DNA of 64,000 bases, from positions 62,001 through 126,000 of the forward strand of contig NZ_AQUZ01000011.1 in the NCBI RefSeq assembly GCF_000372465.1, written 5' to 3'. The notes beneath the pieces were generated by a model that saw only the letters and a program-made list of their open reading frames with translations, was not told the DNA's origin and searched no databases. Both the position numbers and the translations under genes were made by a program. The stretch's first letter is position 1; every line of letters begins with the position of its first letter. Below are positions 32,688 to 41,643 of the stretch, one piece after another. Source of the stretch: Kribbella catacumbae DSM 19601 (lineage in GTDB: Bacteria; Actinomycetota; Actinomycetes; Propionibacteriales; Kribbellaceae).

Positions 32688-33485
32688 GTGGACTTGGGGT
32701 TCGGAGGTGAGGTGGCCGGCTTTTACCAGCGCTATCGGCGCGGGTACCCGGCCGAGGTGATCGACGGCCTGGTCGAGGCTTTCGGGCTGACGCTGGACGA
32801 TGTCGTCGTCGATCTCGGCTGCGGCACCGGACAGTTGGCGCTGCCGATCGCGGACCGGGTCAGGACCGTCATCGGCATGGACCCGGAGCCCGACATGCTC
32901 GCCGAAGCCCGCCGGGTGGCAGCCGATCGGAGCAACCTCAGCTGGATGGTCGGCTCCGACGCGGACGTGTCCGTGCTCAGCACACTGCTCGGCAAGGAGA
33001 GCCTCGGCGCGGTCACGATCGGCCAGGCGCTGCACTGGATGGACCACGACACCTTGTTCCAGGCACTCCACCCACTGCTCCGGGCAGGCGGCGGTGTCGC
33101 CGTCGTCACCAACGGCACGCCGCTCTGGCTCCAGGACAGCGACTGGTCGCGCGCACTGCGGCGCCACCTGGAGCTCTGGCTCGACTCCGAAGTCACGGCG
33201 ACCTGCGGAACGGACGAGGACAGCCGCACCCGGTACGCCGACAGCCTGGCCGCCGCGGGTTTCACTGTGGGGCGGAGCCAGTTCCACTACACCGACGTAC
33301 TGGACCTCGACCGCATCATCGGCGGCGTCTACTCCGCCCTCCCGGTCAACCTGCTACCCCCATTAGAACAACGCTCGTACTTCGCCAAACAGGTCGGCCG
33401 TGCCCTGGAAGGCCACGCGCCATACAACGAGCAGATCGACGTCACCCTCCTAACCGGAACCCGCGAAGGGAAGACTCCGGGCTAG
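32688..33485 (+). CDS. SAM-dependent methyltransferase
   Basis: This 265-residue class I methyltransferase carries motif I VDLGCGTGQLALP (about 41-53) and GMDPEPDML (motif II). The N-terminal FYQRYRRGYPAEVI is found in many actinobacterial homologues. The substrate is not recognisable. The GTG start has GGAGG very close upstream. The gene ends overlapping the convergent ATP-grasp gene by four bases. Confidence 0.8.
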   Translation: MDLGFGGEVAGFYQRYRRGYPAEVIDGLVEAFGLTLDDVVVDLGCGTGQLALPIADRVRTVIGMDPEPDMLAEARRVAADRSNLSWMVGSDADVSVLSTLLGKESLGAVTIGQALHWMDHDTLFQALHPLLRAGGGVAVVTNGTPLWLQDSDWSRALRRHLELWLDSEVTATCGTDEDSRTRYADSLAAAGFTVGRSQFHYTDVLDLDRIIGGVYSALPVNLLPPLEQRSYFAKQVGRALEGHAPYNEQIDVTLLTGTREGKTPG

Positions 33486-34339
33486 CCCAGGCGGTTGGCT
33501 ATCGCGGTGGCGAAGCGGGTGACTGCGGCCGGGGACTCGGGGAGGAACAGGTAGGGCTCGATCAGTTCTAGTTCCATCAGGAGGTAGCGGCCGTTGCTGA
33601 CGATGCCGTCGACGCGGGCGTAGACGGGGGAGCGGCGGGTGTTGGCTGCTGCGAGGGCTGCGGTGGAGCCTTCCAGGATGGCTGCTGGAGGGGTTTGTAG
33701 CTGGGCGCTGCCGCCGAAGTCGTCCTGGACCCGGTAGTCACCAGCTGCCGGGCGCTTCAGGACTGCGTGGCTGTACTTGCCGTCGAAGAAGATCAGCGAC
33801 CACTCGCCCTCGGTCTGGATCTCCGGCTGGAACGGCTGCACCAGGTAGACGTTGTCGGGCAGGTCGTCCATCGCGCGGCTGAGCTCGGCGGAGCCCGCAG
33901 TACCGCGGACCGTGTGGTGGGCGGTCGCGCTGACGGTCGGCTTGATGACGATCTCCTGGCCGTCCAGCCCGGCGACGACCTCGCGCAGGCACGCGCCCGC
34001 CGCCACCTGGGACGGCACGATCGCGACGCCCCGCTCGCGCAGCTCCAGCAGGTAGCGCTTGTCGGCGTTCCAGCGGATCAGCTCGCTGTCGTTGATCACC
34101 GGTACGCCGGCCTTGTCGAGTTGGTCCAGCCACTCGGCGAACTCGAGGTACCGGCGGTGGTAGTCCCACACGGAACGCAGCAGCACCGCGTCGTAGGAGG
34201 ACCAGTCGACCGACGGGTCGGTCCACACCTCGGCTACCGGCTCGAGGCCGGCGGTCTGGAGGGCAGCCGCGAGCGGCAGGTCATGCGGGTGCAGCTCCGC
34301 GTGGTCGGCGGAGTTCGCCAGTGCGATTCGAGGACTCAC
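33482..34339 (-). CDS. ATP-grasp domain protein
   Basis: The 285-residue protein has the RimK-type ATP-grasp layout: VIKPTVSATAHHT is the ATP-binding lysine strand, and LLMELELIEPYLFLP is the metal-binding segment. The N-terminal RSVWDYHRRYLEF is shared with small stand-alone ATP-grasp proteins such as the DcsG-like group. Such enzymes join carboxylates to amines or thiols, but the substrate is unknown. It is separated from the next GT87 gene by five bases, so the two may be co-transcribed. Confidence 0.75.
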   Translation of the reverse strand: MSPRIALANSADHAELHPHDLPLAAALQTAGLEPVAEVWTDPSVDWSSYDAVLLRSVWDYHRRYLEFAEWLDQLDKAGVPVINDSELIRWNADKRYLLELRERGVAIVPSQVAAGACLREVVAGLDGQEIVIKPTVSATAHHTVRGTAGSAELSRAMDDLPDNVYLVQPFQPEIQTEGEWSLIFFDGKYSHAVLKRPAAGDYRVQDDFGGSAQLQTPPAAILEGSTAALAAANTRRSPVYARVDGIVSNGRYLLMELELIEPYLFLPESPAAVTRFATAIANRLG

Positions 34340-34344
34340 GCGGA

Positions 34345-35712
34345 TCAGTGTTGGCGTGCCCCGATCAGTTCGTCAAACCGGTTCCCAGGCGTCGGACGGT
34401 GACGCACGGTGATCGCGGTGACGACGATGACGGCGGCTGCGACGTAGATCAGGCCCTGGCGGGTCTCGTGCCCGAAGCTGGCGTAGGCGAGGTACGAGGC
34501 CAGCGGTACTGCGATCCACTCGAACCGGCCGGCCAGGACGGCCAGGGCGATCAGGGGCAGCCCGTACCACGGGTAGGTGGGCGTGGTGATCAGCAGCGCG
34601 GCGCCGTACAGCCAGCAGCACGTCACGGCGATCGGCTCGCGGCCGTGGCGGTGGAGCGCGAGGACTGCCAGTGTCACGGCGAGTAGTCCGGCAGCGAGCT
34701 GGCGGGCCTCAGGAGGCAGTACCAGCGCGAGAATCGCCGAGCGGGAGCTGCCGTCGGAGAAGCCTTCCTGGGTCAGATAGCCGGGGAGGAAGCCGATCAC
34801 GAGGGTGCCTGCCGCGAGGAGATGCGGGAGGTAGCTCGCGACGAAGGTGCCGACGGCAACCAACGGCGTACGGAGGTCGCGGCGGCGTACTGCGGTGAAG
34901 GCTGGGAGCAGCAGGAGGGGGAGGAGTTTGGTGGCGGCCGCGGCGCCGAGGAGGAGGCCGGCGAGTACTGGCCGACGGCGAGCGGCGAGGATGACGGCGG
35001 CTGCTACGAGGAGGGCCGCGAGTACGTCGACGTGGGCGGCGTTGGCGGCTTCCAACGCCACGATCGGTGACCAACCCCACAGCAGGGCCCAGCGTGGATC
35101 GCGGTTGAGGCGTCTGAGTTCGAGGGCGAGGAGCGCGGTCAGTGCGACGGCGAGTGCCGCGGCGGCTACTTGGAGTCCGAAGGTGCCCGCGGACCATGGG
35201 GTGACGAGGGCTATCGCGGAGAAGTAGGCCTGGGCGACCGGCGGGTAGATGGTCGGGACTCGCGGGCGGTTGATCTTGGTCCGCGGATCGTCGGCCGAGA
35301 GAGCGGCGACGGCTGCCGAGTCGTGCGGGAGCTGCGGTCGTCCGGTGATCCCTGAGCGGTCGGCTGGCGACAGACCGGGGAACAGCACGGGGTCGCGCAG
35401 CCTGGCCAGCTCGTCCGCAAGCGGCACATGCGAGTACGGCGAACTGCCCGCTAGCTGCACTCGCCCATCCCAGACGTACCGGTAGGAGTCGGTGCTGGTG
35501 ATCGGCGCGGCTAGAAGCCCTGGCACCTGACAAGCAGCTGCTATTGCCACCACCGTCAGCACCGCTCGCTTGCCCACAGGCCTCCGCGTCACCAGCCACC
35601 CCACGCCGCCGACCACCCCGCACCCAGCAAGCAGAACAAGATTCGGCCACCACCCACCCCGCTCTGCCGCGATCACCCCCACCGAAACCCCACTAGCAAC
35701 AACCCCACCCAC
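34345..35712 (-). CDS. GT87-type polyprenol-phosphate mannosyltransferase-like membrane protein
   Basis: This membrane protein of about 455 residues has ten or more hydrophobic helices. The STDSYRYVWDGRVQLAGSSPY loop near the start, with an acidic pair after the first helices, is typical of mannosyltransferases of the alpha-1,6 type. The open frame runs back to 35799, but that stretch overlaps a 25-base inverted repeat that looks intergenic, so I prefer GTG at 35712 (TTG at 35718 and GTG at 35682 are alternatives). It lies downstream of the GT2 and DUF2064 genes and probably acts in the same envelope pathway. Confidence 0.75.
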   Translation of the reverse strand: MGGVVASGVSVGVIAAERGGWWPNLVLLAGCGVVGGVGWLVTRRPVGKRAVLTVVAIAAACQVPGLLAAPITSTDSYRYVWDGRVQLAGSSPYSHVPLADELARLRDPVLFPGLSPADRSGITGRPQLPHDSAAVAALSADDPRTKINRPRVPTIYPPVAQAYFSAIALVTPWSAGTFGLQVAAAALAVALTALLALELRRLNRDPRWALLWGWSPIVALEAANAAHVDVLAALLVAAAVILAARRRPVLAGLLLGAAAATKLLPLLLLPAFTAVRRRDLRTPLVAVGTFVASYLPHLLAAGTLVIGFLPGYLTQEGFSDGSSRSAILALVLPPEARQLAAGLLAVTLAVLALHRHGREPIAVTCCWLYGAALLITTPTYPWYGLPLIALAVLAGRFEWIAVPLASYLAYASFGHETRQGLIYVAAAVIVVTAITVRHRPTPGNRFDELIGARQH

Positions 35713-35720
35713 CCCCAATC

Positions 35721-35785
35721 GCCACTTTGGGCACCGGCCAGCCGCCCATCCGCCAGCCAGGCGACTGGCCCGTGCCCAAAGTCGC
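35721..35785 (-). terminator. 25-base inverted repeat after the DUF2064-methyltransferase gene
   Basis: The arm 35721-35745 pairs with 35761-35785 at 22 of 25 positions, with a 15-base loop; the core is ACTTTGGGCAC / GTGCCCAAAGT. It begins 14 bases after the stop of the upstream gene. This fits a terminator or RNA-stability hairpin better than the coding start of the next gene. Confidence 0.6.
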
Positions 35786-35798
35786 TGTGAAGCCCGCA

Positions 35799-37076
35799 TC
35801 AGTAGGCCTGGGCGAGTGGGGTGGCGGGGGAGCGGCGGAAGGTTAGGAAGGCTCGGTGGGGGGTTCGCCAGTCTTCGGTGGCGAGGAGGTCGGCGGCTAG
35901 TGCGTGGCGTAGTACTGCCTGGGTTCCTACTCTTGCCCAGGGCAAGGGTTTTGAGCGGCGGCCGCTGTCGCCGTGGAGGATGATCGGGGCGGTGTCGTCC
36001 AGGTCGTCGTCGGGGTCGACCTCGACGAGCACCAGGCCGTCCGGACGGACCAGCTCGGCGCAGCGTTTTAGAAGCAGCTCGGGTGCTCCACCGATGCCGA
36101 TGTTGCCGTCCATCAGCAGGACGCTGCCCCAGCGTCCTTCACCCGGCAGCGGCTCCTGCACGGGCCGTCGCAGAGCCGGCGCACCACGGTTCGTCGTCAG
36201 CGCGACGGCCTCCGCGGAGATGTCCACCCCAAGGGCCGGAATCCCGCGCTCCGCCAGCGCCGTCACGATCCGCCCAGGCCCGCAGCCGATGTCGAGCACC
36301 GGACCCTCGCACCGACTCAGCGCCAACCGGTCCACGTCATCGGCCGGAGCCTGCCAGCGATCGACCTCGCACAACGACGACACCCACCGCCCATCGATGC
36401 CAGTAGCAACTACCCGCGCCCCACCCAGAGCCTTCTCGAACAACAGCCCCGGTGGCGCCGAGTGCTGCAACCGCCGATGCAACCGCGACACCCGCAAAGC
36501 AGGGAACAACGCCGCCAATGCCGCGGCATCGTCCGGTGTGTCCATGTCCCGCAGCGTCGGCAACAGCAGCACCTTGTACCCGAGCAGCCGCAGCCGTGCC
36601 AGCTGATCGGCGCCGGTGTGATCAGTAGACATCGGTACGCCGACCAGCGCCCGCCGGTCCGGTTCACGCAACCCGAGGCACCAGTAGCCCCCGTCCTCGG
36701 TCAACCCCAGTATTGCGTCATGCCCGGCCCAATCGACCGACAACAACTCCCTGGTGAGCTGGGGAGTGTCCATCCCGACCAAGAGCATCGGCCCACCGTC
36801 GTACGCATCCTCGAAGGCACCCGCGAGTCGCGTGGCGAGACCGTCACCCCGTTGCGCGACGACGTGGAACCCGTTCGGCAGCCATGGCCCGGCTCGGCCC
36901 TCCAGCGCCAGCACGTACCGGCGTACCGGGGTGGAACGGACCGCCGCGAGCGTGTCGGCCAAGGAGGCGCGGGCGAGCGCTGCCGCCTCCGCCGGGGTGA
37001 ACCCGGTCTGCAGCCGCGTCTTCACCCGGCCCGCGACCGGCTCCTTCGCGATCACGATCAGGGTGTCGGCCGTCAT
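35799..37076 (-). CDS. DUF2064 glycosyltransferase fused to a methyltransferase
   Basis: Residues 1-195 match the DUF2064 (TIGR04282) nucleotide-diphospho-sugar transferase-like family: LIVIAKEPVAGRVKTRL is a pyrophosphorylase-like N-terminus, and VGMDTPQL and EDGGYWCLGL are conserved. From about 225 on there is a class I methyltransferase with VLDIGCGPGRIVTAL and LGVDISAEAV. The 425 residues therefore form a two-domain protein. The ATG at 37076 overlaps the GT2 stop (ATGA). The pair may make and modify a lipid-linked sugar or a cofactor, but the substrates are unknown. Confidence 0.8.
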   Translation of the reverse strand: MTADTLIVIAKEPVAGRVKTRLQTGFTPAEAAALARASLADTLAAVRSTPVRRYVLALEGRAGPWLPNGFHVVAQRGDGLATRLAGAFEDAYDGGPMLLVGMDTPQLTRELLSVDWAGHDAILGLTEDGGYWCLGLREPDRRALVGVPMSTDHTGADQLARLRLLGYKVLLLPTLRDMDTPDDAAALAALFPALRVSRLHRRLQHSAPPGLLFEKALGGARVVATGIDGRWVSSLCEVDRWQAPADDVDRLALSRCEGPVLDIGCGPGRIVTALAERGIPALGVDISAEAVALTTNRGAPALRRPVQEPLPGEGRWGSVLLMDGNIGIGGAPELLLKRCAELVRPDGLVLVEVDPDDDLDDTAPIILHGDSGRRSKPLPWARVGTQAVLRHALAADLLATEDWRTPHRAFLTFRRSPATPLAQAY

Positions 37077-37732
37077 GCTGACAGGACCTTCGACATGTCC
37101 AGGACGGCCCGCGCGGCGCCTAGCGGCGTACCGGTGACCTTGGAGCGGCCGGAGCGTGGCAGGTAGTCCACGTCGACCTCCGCGATCCGCCAGCCTGCGT
37201 CGGCCGCCTTCACCACCGTCTCCACTGGGTAGCCGGAGCGGCGGTCCCGGAGGTCCAAGCCCAGCAAGGCCTCCCGCCTCGCTGCCCGCATCGGACCTAG
37301 GTCGCGAAGCAGTACTCCGGTACGGCGCCGTATGCGCCGCGACAACTCGGCATTGGCGAGCCGCAGGTGCCACGGCCACACACTGCGCGACACGGGGCGT
37401 CGCCTGCCGAGCATGAGGTCGATCTGGCCGGCCAGGACCGGCGCAGTCACCCGTACGAGCTGCTGTGGGTCTAGAGACGCGTCTGCATCGAGGAAGGCGA
37501 CTACTGGCGCAGTACTGGCCTCTAGACCGGCATGGCACGCAGCGCCGTACCCGCGGAGCTTGCAGGGCACCACTAGTGCTCCGAGGCTGGCAGCGATCTC
37601 GGCAGAGCCGTCAGTGGAGCCGTTGTCGGCGACAACAGCCCGTACGCCGTCCGGGAGCCGCCCGAGCACCCATGGCAGCGCGGCGGCCTCGTTGAGGCAC
37701 GGGAGGATGAGATCGACTTCGGCAACGGCCAC
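37073..37732 (-). CDS. Family 2 glycosyltransferase
   Basis: The 219-residue GT-A fold protein contains LILPCLNEAAALPWVL, VADNGSTDGSAEIA and the metal-binding FLDADASLDP. It resembles dolichol-phosphate mannose synthase-like enzymes without membrane helices. It is the first gene of the operon with the DUF2064-methyltransferase and is divergent from the response regulator. It probably transfers a sugar to a polyprenyl phosphate used by the GT87 enzymes nearby, which is inferred from context. Confidence 0.85.
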   Translation of the reverse strand: MAVAEVDLILPCLNEAAALPWVLGRLPDGVRAVVADNGSTDGSAEIAASLGALVVPCKLRGYGAACHAGLEASTAPVVAFLDADASLDPQQLVRVTAPVLAGQIDLMLGRRRPVSRSVWPWHLRLANAELSRRIRRRTGVLLRDLGPMRAARREALLGLDLRDRRSGYPVETVVKAADAGWRIAEVDVDYLPRSGRSKVTGTPLGAARAVLDMSKVLSA

Positions 37733-37854
37733 TCTTCGACGGTAGGGAGTAACTGCGCTCTACCGGGGCCCAGAGCGAATACCGCTCGCTTACGTCCCAC
37801 TCCGGACCGCGCTAGGTCGCGCTTTCGGCCGTACGGAAGATCTACGCTCGGGCT

Positions 37855-38553
37855 GTGGCTACTCGTGTGCTCGTGGTGGACGACGACCCGACCGTGTCGA
37901 ACGTCGTCTCGGCGTACCTGACCAAGGCCGGGTACGACGCCCGCGTGGTCGCCGACGGCGTGACAGCGGTCGAGGTCTGGCAGCAGTGGAAGCCGTCGGT
38001 CGTCGTACTGGACGTGATGCTTCCCGGGGTGTCCGGACTGGAGGTACTGCGCCGGATGCGCGCTGCCGATGACGGCGCGGCGGTGATCATGCTGTCGGCG
38101 CGGGGTGAGGAAGAGGATCGCCTGGTCGGGCTGGAGTTCGGCGCGGACGACTACGTGGTCAAGCCGTTCAGCCCGCGCGAACTGACCCTGCGCGTGCAGG
38201 CGATGTTGCGCCGGGAGGAGCGGCTGGCCGGGCTGGATCTCACGCCGACCAAGCTGAGCGCCGGTCCGATCACCGTGGACACAGCCGCCCGGATCGCGAT
38301 GCTGGACGGTGTCGAGCTGTCGTTGACGCATCGGGAGTTCGACCTGCTGGCGTTCCTGGTTTCGCATCCGGGCAAGGCTTATACGAAGGCCGAGCTGTTG
38401 CGGCGGGTCTGGGGCTGGGACTTCGGGGACTCGTCGACGGTGACCGTGCACGTCCGCCGGCTGCGGGAGAAGATCGAGGCGGATCCGTCCGACCCGCAGC
38501 TCGTGCTGACCGTGCCGCGGACCGGCTATCGCTTCGCGGGTGACGCCGAATGA
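37855..38553 (+). CDS. OmpR-family response regulator
   Basis: The 232-residue protein has a receiver domain with acidic VVDDDP, the phosphorylated aspartate D53 in VLDVMLPG and the conserved lysine in YVVKPFSP. A winged-helix output domain follows, with LTHREFDLLAFLV and VTVHVRRLREKIE. The GTG start is 123 bases from the divergent GT2 gene. The stop overlaps the histidine kinase start (ATGA), so they are a cognate pair. Confidence 0.95.
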   Translation: MATRVLVVDDDPTVSNVVSAYLTKAGYDARVVADGVTAVEVWQQWKPSVVVLDVMLPGVSGLEVLRRMRAADDGAAVIMLSARGEEEDRLVGLEFGADDYVVKPFSPRELTLRVQAMLRREERLAGLDLTPTKLSAGPITVDTAARIAMLDGVELSLTHREFDLLAFLVSHPGKAYTKAELLRRVWGWDFGDSSTVTVHVRRLREKIEADPSDPQLVLTVPRTGYRFAGDAE

Positions 38554-39692
38554 ACCGCGATCAGGTCACGATCTTCGCGATCACCGCCGGGTGGACGCTG
38601 GTGGTCGGGCTGCTCGGTGGGGCGATCCTGTGGCGGTTCCGCCGCAAGTCGCTGCGGCTCACGATGATCGTGGCCGGCCTGGTGCCGATGCTGGCCGCTC
38701 TGGCCGCGGTGACTCAGAGCGTCCAGGCGATGTTCATCTCGGCCCACGACTCGCTCGTCGTGCTGTGGACACTGGCGTTCTCCGGCCTGCTGGGATTGGC
38801 GATGTCGGTGCTGCTCGGGCACTGGATCAGCGCCGGCTCACGCGACGTCGGGCGCCGCCTGCGCCACCTCGGTACGTCGTACGAGCCGGTGGCGGGCAGC
38901 AGCAACGTGCCGGCCGAACTGGCGGCGATCACCGACGAGCTGGAGATGACGCGCCAGCGGCTGGCGGCATCACGCGAACGCGAGCGCGCCTTGGAAGCAA
39001 GCCGGCGCGAACTGGTCGCCTTCATGTCCCACGACCTCCGTACTCCGCTCGCCGGGCTGCGGGCGGTGTCGGAGGGGCTGGAAGACGGTGTTGTCGACGA
39101 TGTGCCGGGAGCGCTGCGGCAGATGCGGACGACGGTCGATCGGATGACCGGGCTGGTGGACGACCTGTTTGAGCTGTCGCGATTGTCGGCGGCGCCACCG
39201 CCACGTCGGCGGGCCGCTGTCAGCTTGCGTGAGCTGGCTGAGGACGTGGTGGGGGAGAGCTGCGAGCACGCCCGGTCGGAAGGGGTGGCGCTGACTGTGT
39301 CGACGCCTGGTGACGACGATCGGCTGGCGGTGCACGGTGACGCGGACGAGTTGACGCGCGCGGTGACGAACCTGGTGGGCAATGCGATCCGTCATACCGA
39401 ACGTGGTGGGACGGTGAAGCTGACGGTGGATCGCGAGGAGGACGGGCGGGTGCGGCTGGCGGTGACGGACGGCTGTGGTGGCATCCCCGCTGATGATCTG
39501 GCACGGGTCTTCGACATCGGCTGGCGGGGTGACAAGCAACGGACACCGTCCTCGAACAGCACTGGGGGCGGGTTGGGCTTGGCGATCGCCCGCGGGGTGG
39601 TCGAATCCCACGAGGGCAGCATCGCGGTGGCTAACGTTGAGGGTGGCTGCGCCTTCGAGATAGAGCTGCCACCTGTAACCACCGCCTCCTGA
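38550..39692 (+). CDS. Sensor histidine kinase
   Basis: The 380-residue kinase has three predicted membrane helices in residues 7-92 and almost no external sensor domain, so it may sense the membrane or a partner protein. The H box FMSHDLRTPL places the phosphorylated histidine at 161. The N box NLVGNAIRHT and the G boxes VTDGCGGIP and GGGLGLAIARGVVE are intact. It is translationally coupled to the response regulator. The signal and target genes are unknown; the adjacent glycosyltransferase operon is a possible target. Confidence 0.93.
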   Translation: MNRDQVTIFAITAGWTLVVGLLGGAILWRFRRKSLRLTMIVAGLVPMLAALAAVTQSVQAMFISAHDSLVVLWTLAFSGLLGLAMSVLLGHWISAGSRDVGRRLRHLGTSYEPVAGSSNVPAELAAITDELEMTRQRLAASRERERALEASRRELVAFMSHDLRTPLAGLRAVSEGLEDGVVDDVPGALRQMRTTVDRMTGLVDDLFELSRLSAAPPPRRRAAVSLRELAEDVVGESCEHARSEGVALTVSTPGDDDRLAVHGDADELTRAVTNLVGNAIRHTERGGTVKLTVDREEDGRVRLAVTDGCGGIPADDLARVFDIGWRGDKQRTPSSNSTGGGLGLAIARGVVESHEGSIAVANVEGGCAFEIELPPVTTAS

Positions 39693-39773
39693 AACGGCCA
39701 CACACCCTCCGCTGTTCGCTCCTGCGTCGCATGCTCCGGCAAGGCCGGCTCACCGTGGCCACTGGGTCGCGGT

Positions 39774-40784
39774 TCAGGTCCTGAGCAAATCGGCCACGCC
39801 AGCCGCGAGGTCGTAGGTGGGTTTCCAACCCAGCTCGTCGCGCAGACGTTCCGACGAAGCGGTGATATGCCGAACGTCGCCGAGCCGAAACGCCCCCGTG
39901 ACCACAGGCGCCGGACCGTCATACCCCCGGGACAACTCAGCCGCAAGATCACCGATCGTGCGGACCATCCCGCTCCCCACGTTGTAAGCGGTGAACTGAG
40001 CGCCGTCAGCAGTCGTCGCGGCCGAGACCGCCGTGGCTATATCGCTGACATGAATGAAATCTCGCCGCTGGCCGCCGTCTTCATAGACCTGGGGAGCCTC
40101 GCCGCGTTCCAATGCAGAGCGAAAGATAGCCGCGACTCCGGCGTACGGCGTATTGCGGGGCATGCCTGGCCCGTAGACATTGTGGAAGCGGAGGGCGGCG
40201 ACCCGACCGCCCGTTTCTCTGGCCCACGTCGCGGCCAAATGCTCGCCATGGAGCTTGGTGGCGGCATAGGTGTTCCGCGGATCGGTTGGCGCGTCCTCGC
40301 TGACCAGGCCAGGGCGCAGTGGCGCCGAGCAGATCGGGCAAGGTGGCTCGAACCGACCCGCCTCGAGGTCCTCGATCCTGCGGGGTCCGGGTGCCACGGC
40401 GCCGTGCAGGTCGCATTCGTAGGAGCCCTCGCCATAGACAACCATCGAGCTCGCATAGATCAGCCGCCGCACCTGACCCAGTTGGCGAAGGAGGACGGCC
40501 GTGCCGAGGCTGTTGGTGCTGACGTAGTCGTCCATGTCGTCGAGATCGACACCCAGCCCGACTTTCGCCGCCAGATGGACGACGGCGTCGACGCCACGCA
40601 ACGCGAGATCCACCGCCTCGCCGTCGCGGATGTCCGCGACGATCAGGTTGTCGATCTCCGGCTTCTCCTGATGCACATCGGGTCTCAGCGAATCGAGAAC
40701 GCGGACCTCGTGACCATCCGCCACCAGCTCGGCATGCACGTGCCGTCCGATGAAGCCGGCGCCGCCGGTGAGCAGGATTTTCAT
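39774..40784 (-). CDS. dTDP-L-rhamnose 4-epimerase-like NAD-dependent sugar epimerase
   Basis: This 336-residue short-chain dehydrogenase has the NAD motif GGAGFIG, SSMVVYGEG and the YAATK catalytic motif. The insertion EPPCPICSAPLRP with paired cysteines is typical of dTDP-L-rhamnose 4-epimerases (WbiB type), which make dTDP-6-deoxy-L-talose, so this is the likely reaction. UDP-glucose 4-epimerase is a weaker alternative. The start shares a base with the MTA phosphorylase stop. Confidence 0.8.
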   Translation of the reverse strand: MKILLTGGAGFIGRHVHAELVADGHEVRVLDSLRPDVHQEKPEIDNLIVADIRDGEAVDLALRGVDAVVHLAAKVGLGVDLDDMDDYVSTNSLGTAVLLRQLGQVRRLIYASSMVVYGEGSYECDLHGAVAPGPRRIEDLEAGRFEPPCPICSAPLRPGLVSEDAPTDPRNTYAATKLHGEHLAATWARETGGRVAALRFHNVYGPGMPRNTPYAGVAAIFRSALERGEAPQVYEDGGQRRDFIHVSDIATAVSAATTADGAQFTAYNVGSGMVRTIGDLAAELSRGYDGPAPVVTGAFRLGDVRHITASSERLRDELGWKPTYDLAAGVADLLRT

Positions 40785-41557
40785 CAGAGGTCCATACCGT
40801 CCAACGCATGCCGGCAGGTGCAGTCGGCCTCGGGCTTCGGGAGCTGGCCGATCGCCTCGGTCAGCAGGTCTTTCAAGCGGCCGATACTGCGCTCGAAGAC
40901 CGCGAAAACCTCTTCCTGGGTGACGCCTTCGCCGACGGCAACACCCGCGTCGTGATCGGTGACCACCGCGATCGAGGTGTAGCAGAGGGCTAGCTCACGC
41001 GCGATCGACGCTTCCGGCGCACCCGTCATGCCGACCACCGACCAGCCCTGAGCGGCGTACCACTGGGACTCCGCGCGGGTGGAGAAGCGCGGCCCGTTGA
41101 TCACCACCATGGTGCCGTCGGCAACCACATCCTTGCCTACAGCAAGGACAGTACTGCGGCCGACGGCGCAGTACGGGTCGGCGGGGGAGACGTGGACGAC
41201 CGGCGCCTCGTCGTACACGGTGTGCTCGCGTCCCCACGTCCGGTCGACGTACTGGTCGGGGACCAGCATCGTCCCCGGCGTCAGCGACGCGCGTAGTGAG
41301 CCGACAGCGCACGGCCCAAGCACCTGCCGCACACCGAGGTGACGCAGGGCCCACAGGTTGGCGCGGTAGTTGACCCGGTGCGGCGGGAAGCGATGGTCCG
41401 CGCCGTGCCGTGGGATGAAGGCGACCTCGCGTCCGTTCACCTCGCCGACCAGGGGCGGTTCGCTCGGCAACCCGTACGGCGTCTCGACCTCGACGGGCCG
41501 CGCCCCGGACAGGAACGAGTAGAAGCCTGACCCGCCGATCACTCCGATTTCTGCCAT
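40784..41557 (-). CDS. mtnP: S-methyl-5'-thioadenosine phosphorylase
   Basis: This 257-residue nucleoside phosphorylase cleaves methylthioadenosine to adenine and methylthioribose-1-phosphate. GGSGFYSFL at the N-terminus, PRHGADHRFPPHRVNYRAN for phosphate and ribose binding, and NGPRFSTRAES are hallmark motifs. I chose the ATG at 41557 because the family begins AEIGVIGGSG; the longer frame to 41866 overlaps the opposite gene. It is in operon with the epimerase, apparently without a metabolic link. Confidence 0.92.
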   Translation of the reverse strand: MAEIGVIGGSGFYSFLSGARPVEVETPYGLPSEPPLVGEVNGREVAFIPRHGADHRFPPHRVNYRANLWALRHLGVRQVLGPCAVGSLRASLTPGTMLVPDQYVDRTWGREHTVYDEAPVVHVSPADPYCAVGRSTVLAVGKDVVADGTMVVINGPRFSTRAESQWYAAQGWSVVGMTGAPEASIARELALCYTSIAVVTDHDAGVAVGEGVTQEEVFAVFERSIGRLKDLLTEAIGQLPKPEADCTCRHALDGMDL

Positions 41558-41643
41558 GTCATCGACCCTAGAAGCACTCGGCCCGACCGCTACCCGATCC
41601 GCCCGGACCGTCAGCGCTCCGTAATCGATGGTCGAATGGGCGT

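Noticed and set aside
31668..33287. 539-residue minus-strand form of the threonine dehydratase
   Set aside because: The extra N-terminal part is antisense to the methyltransferase gene; the family start is at 32600.
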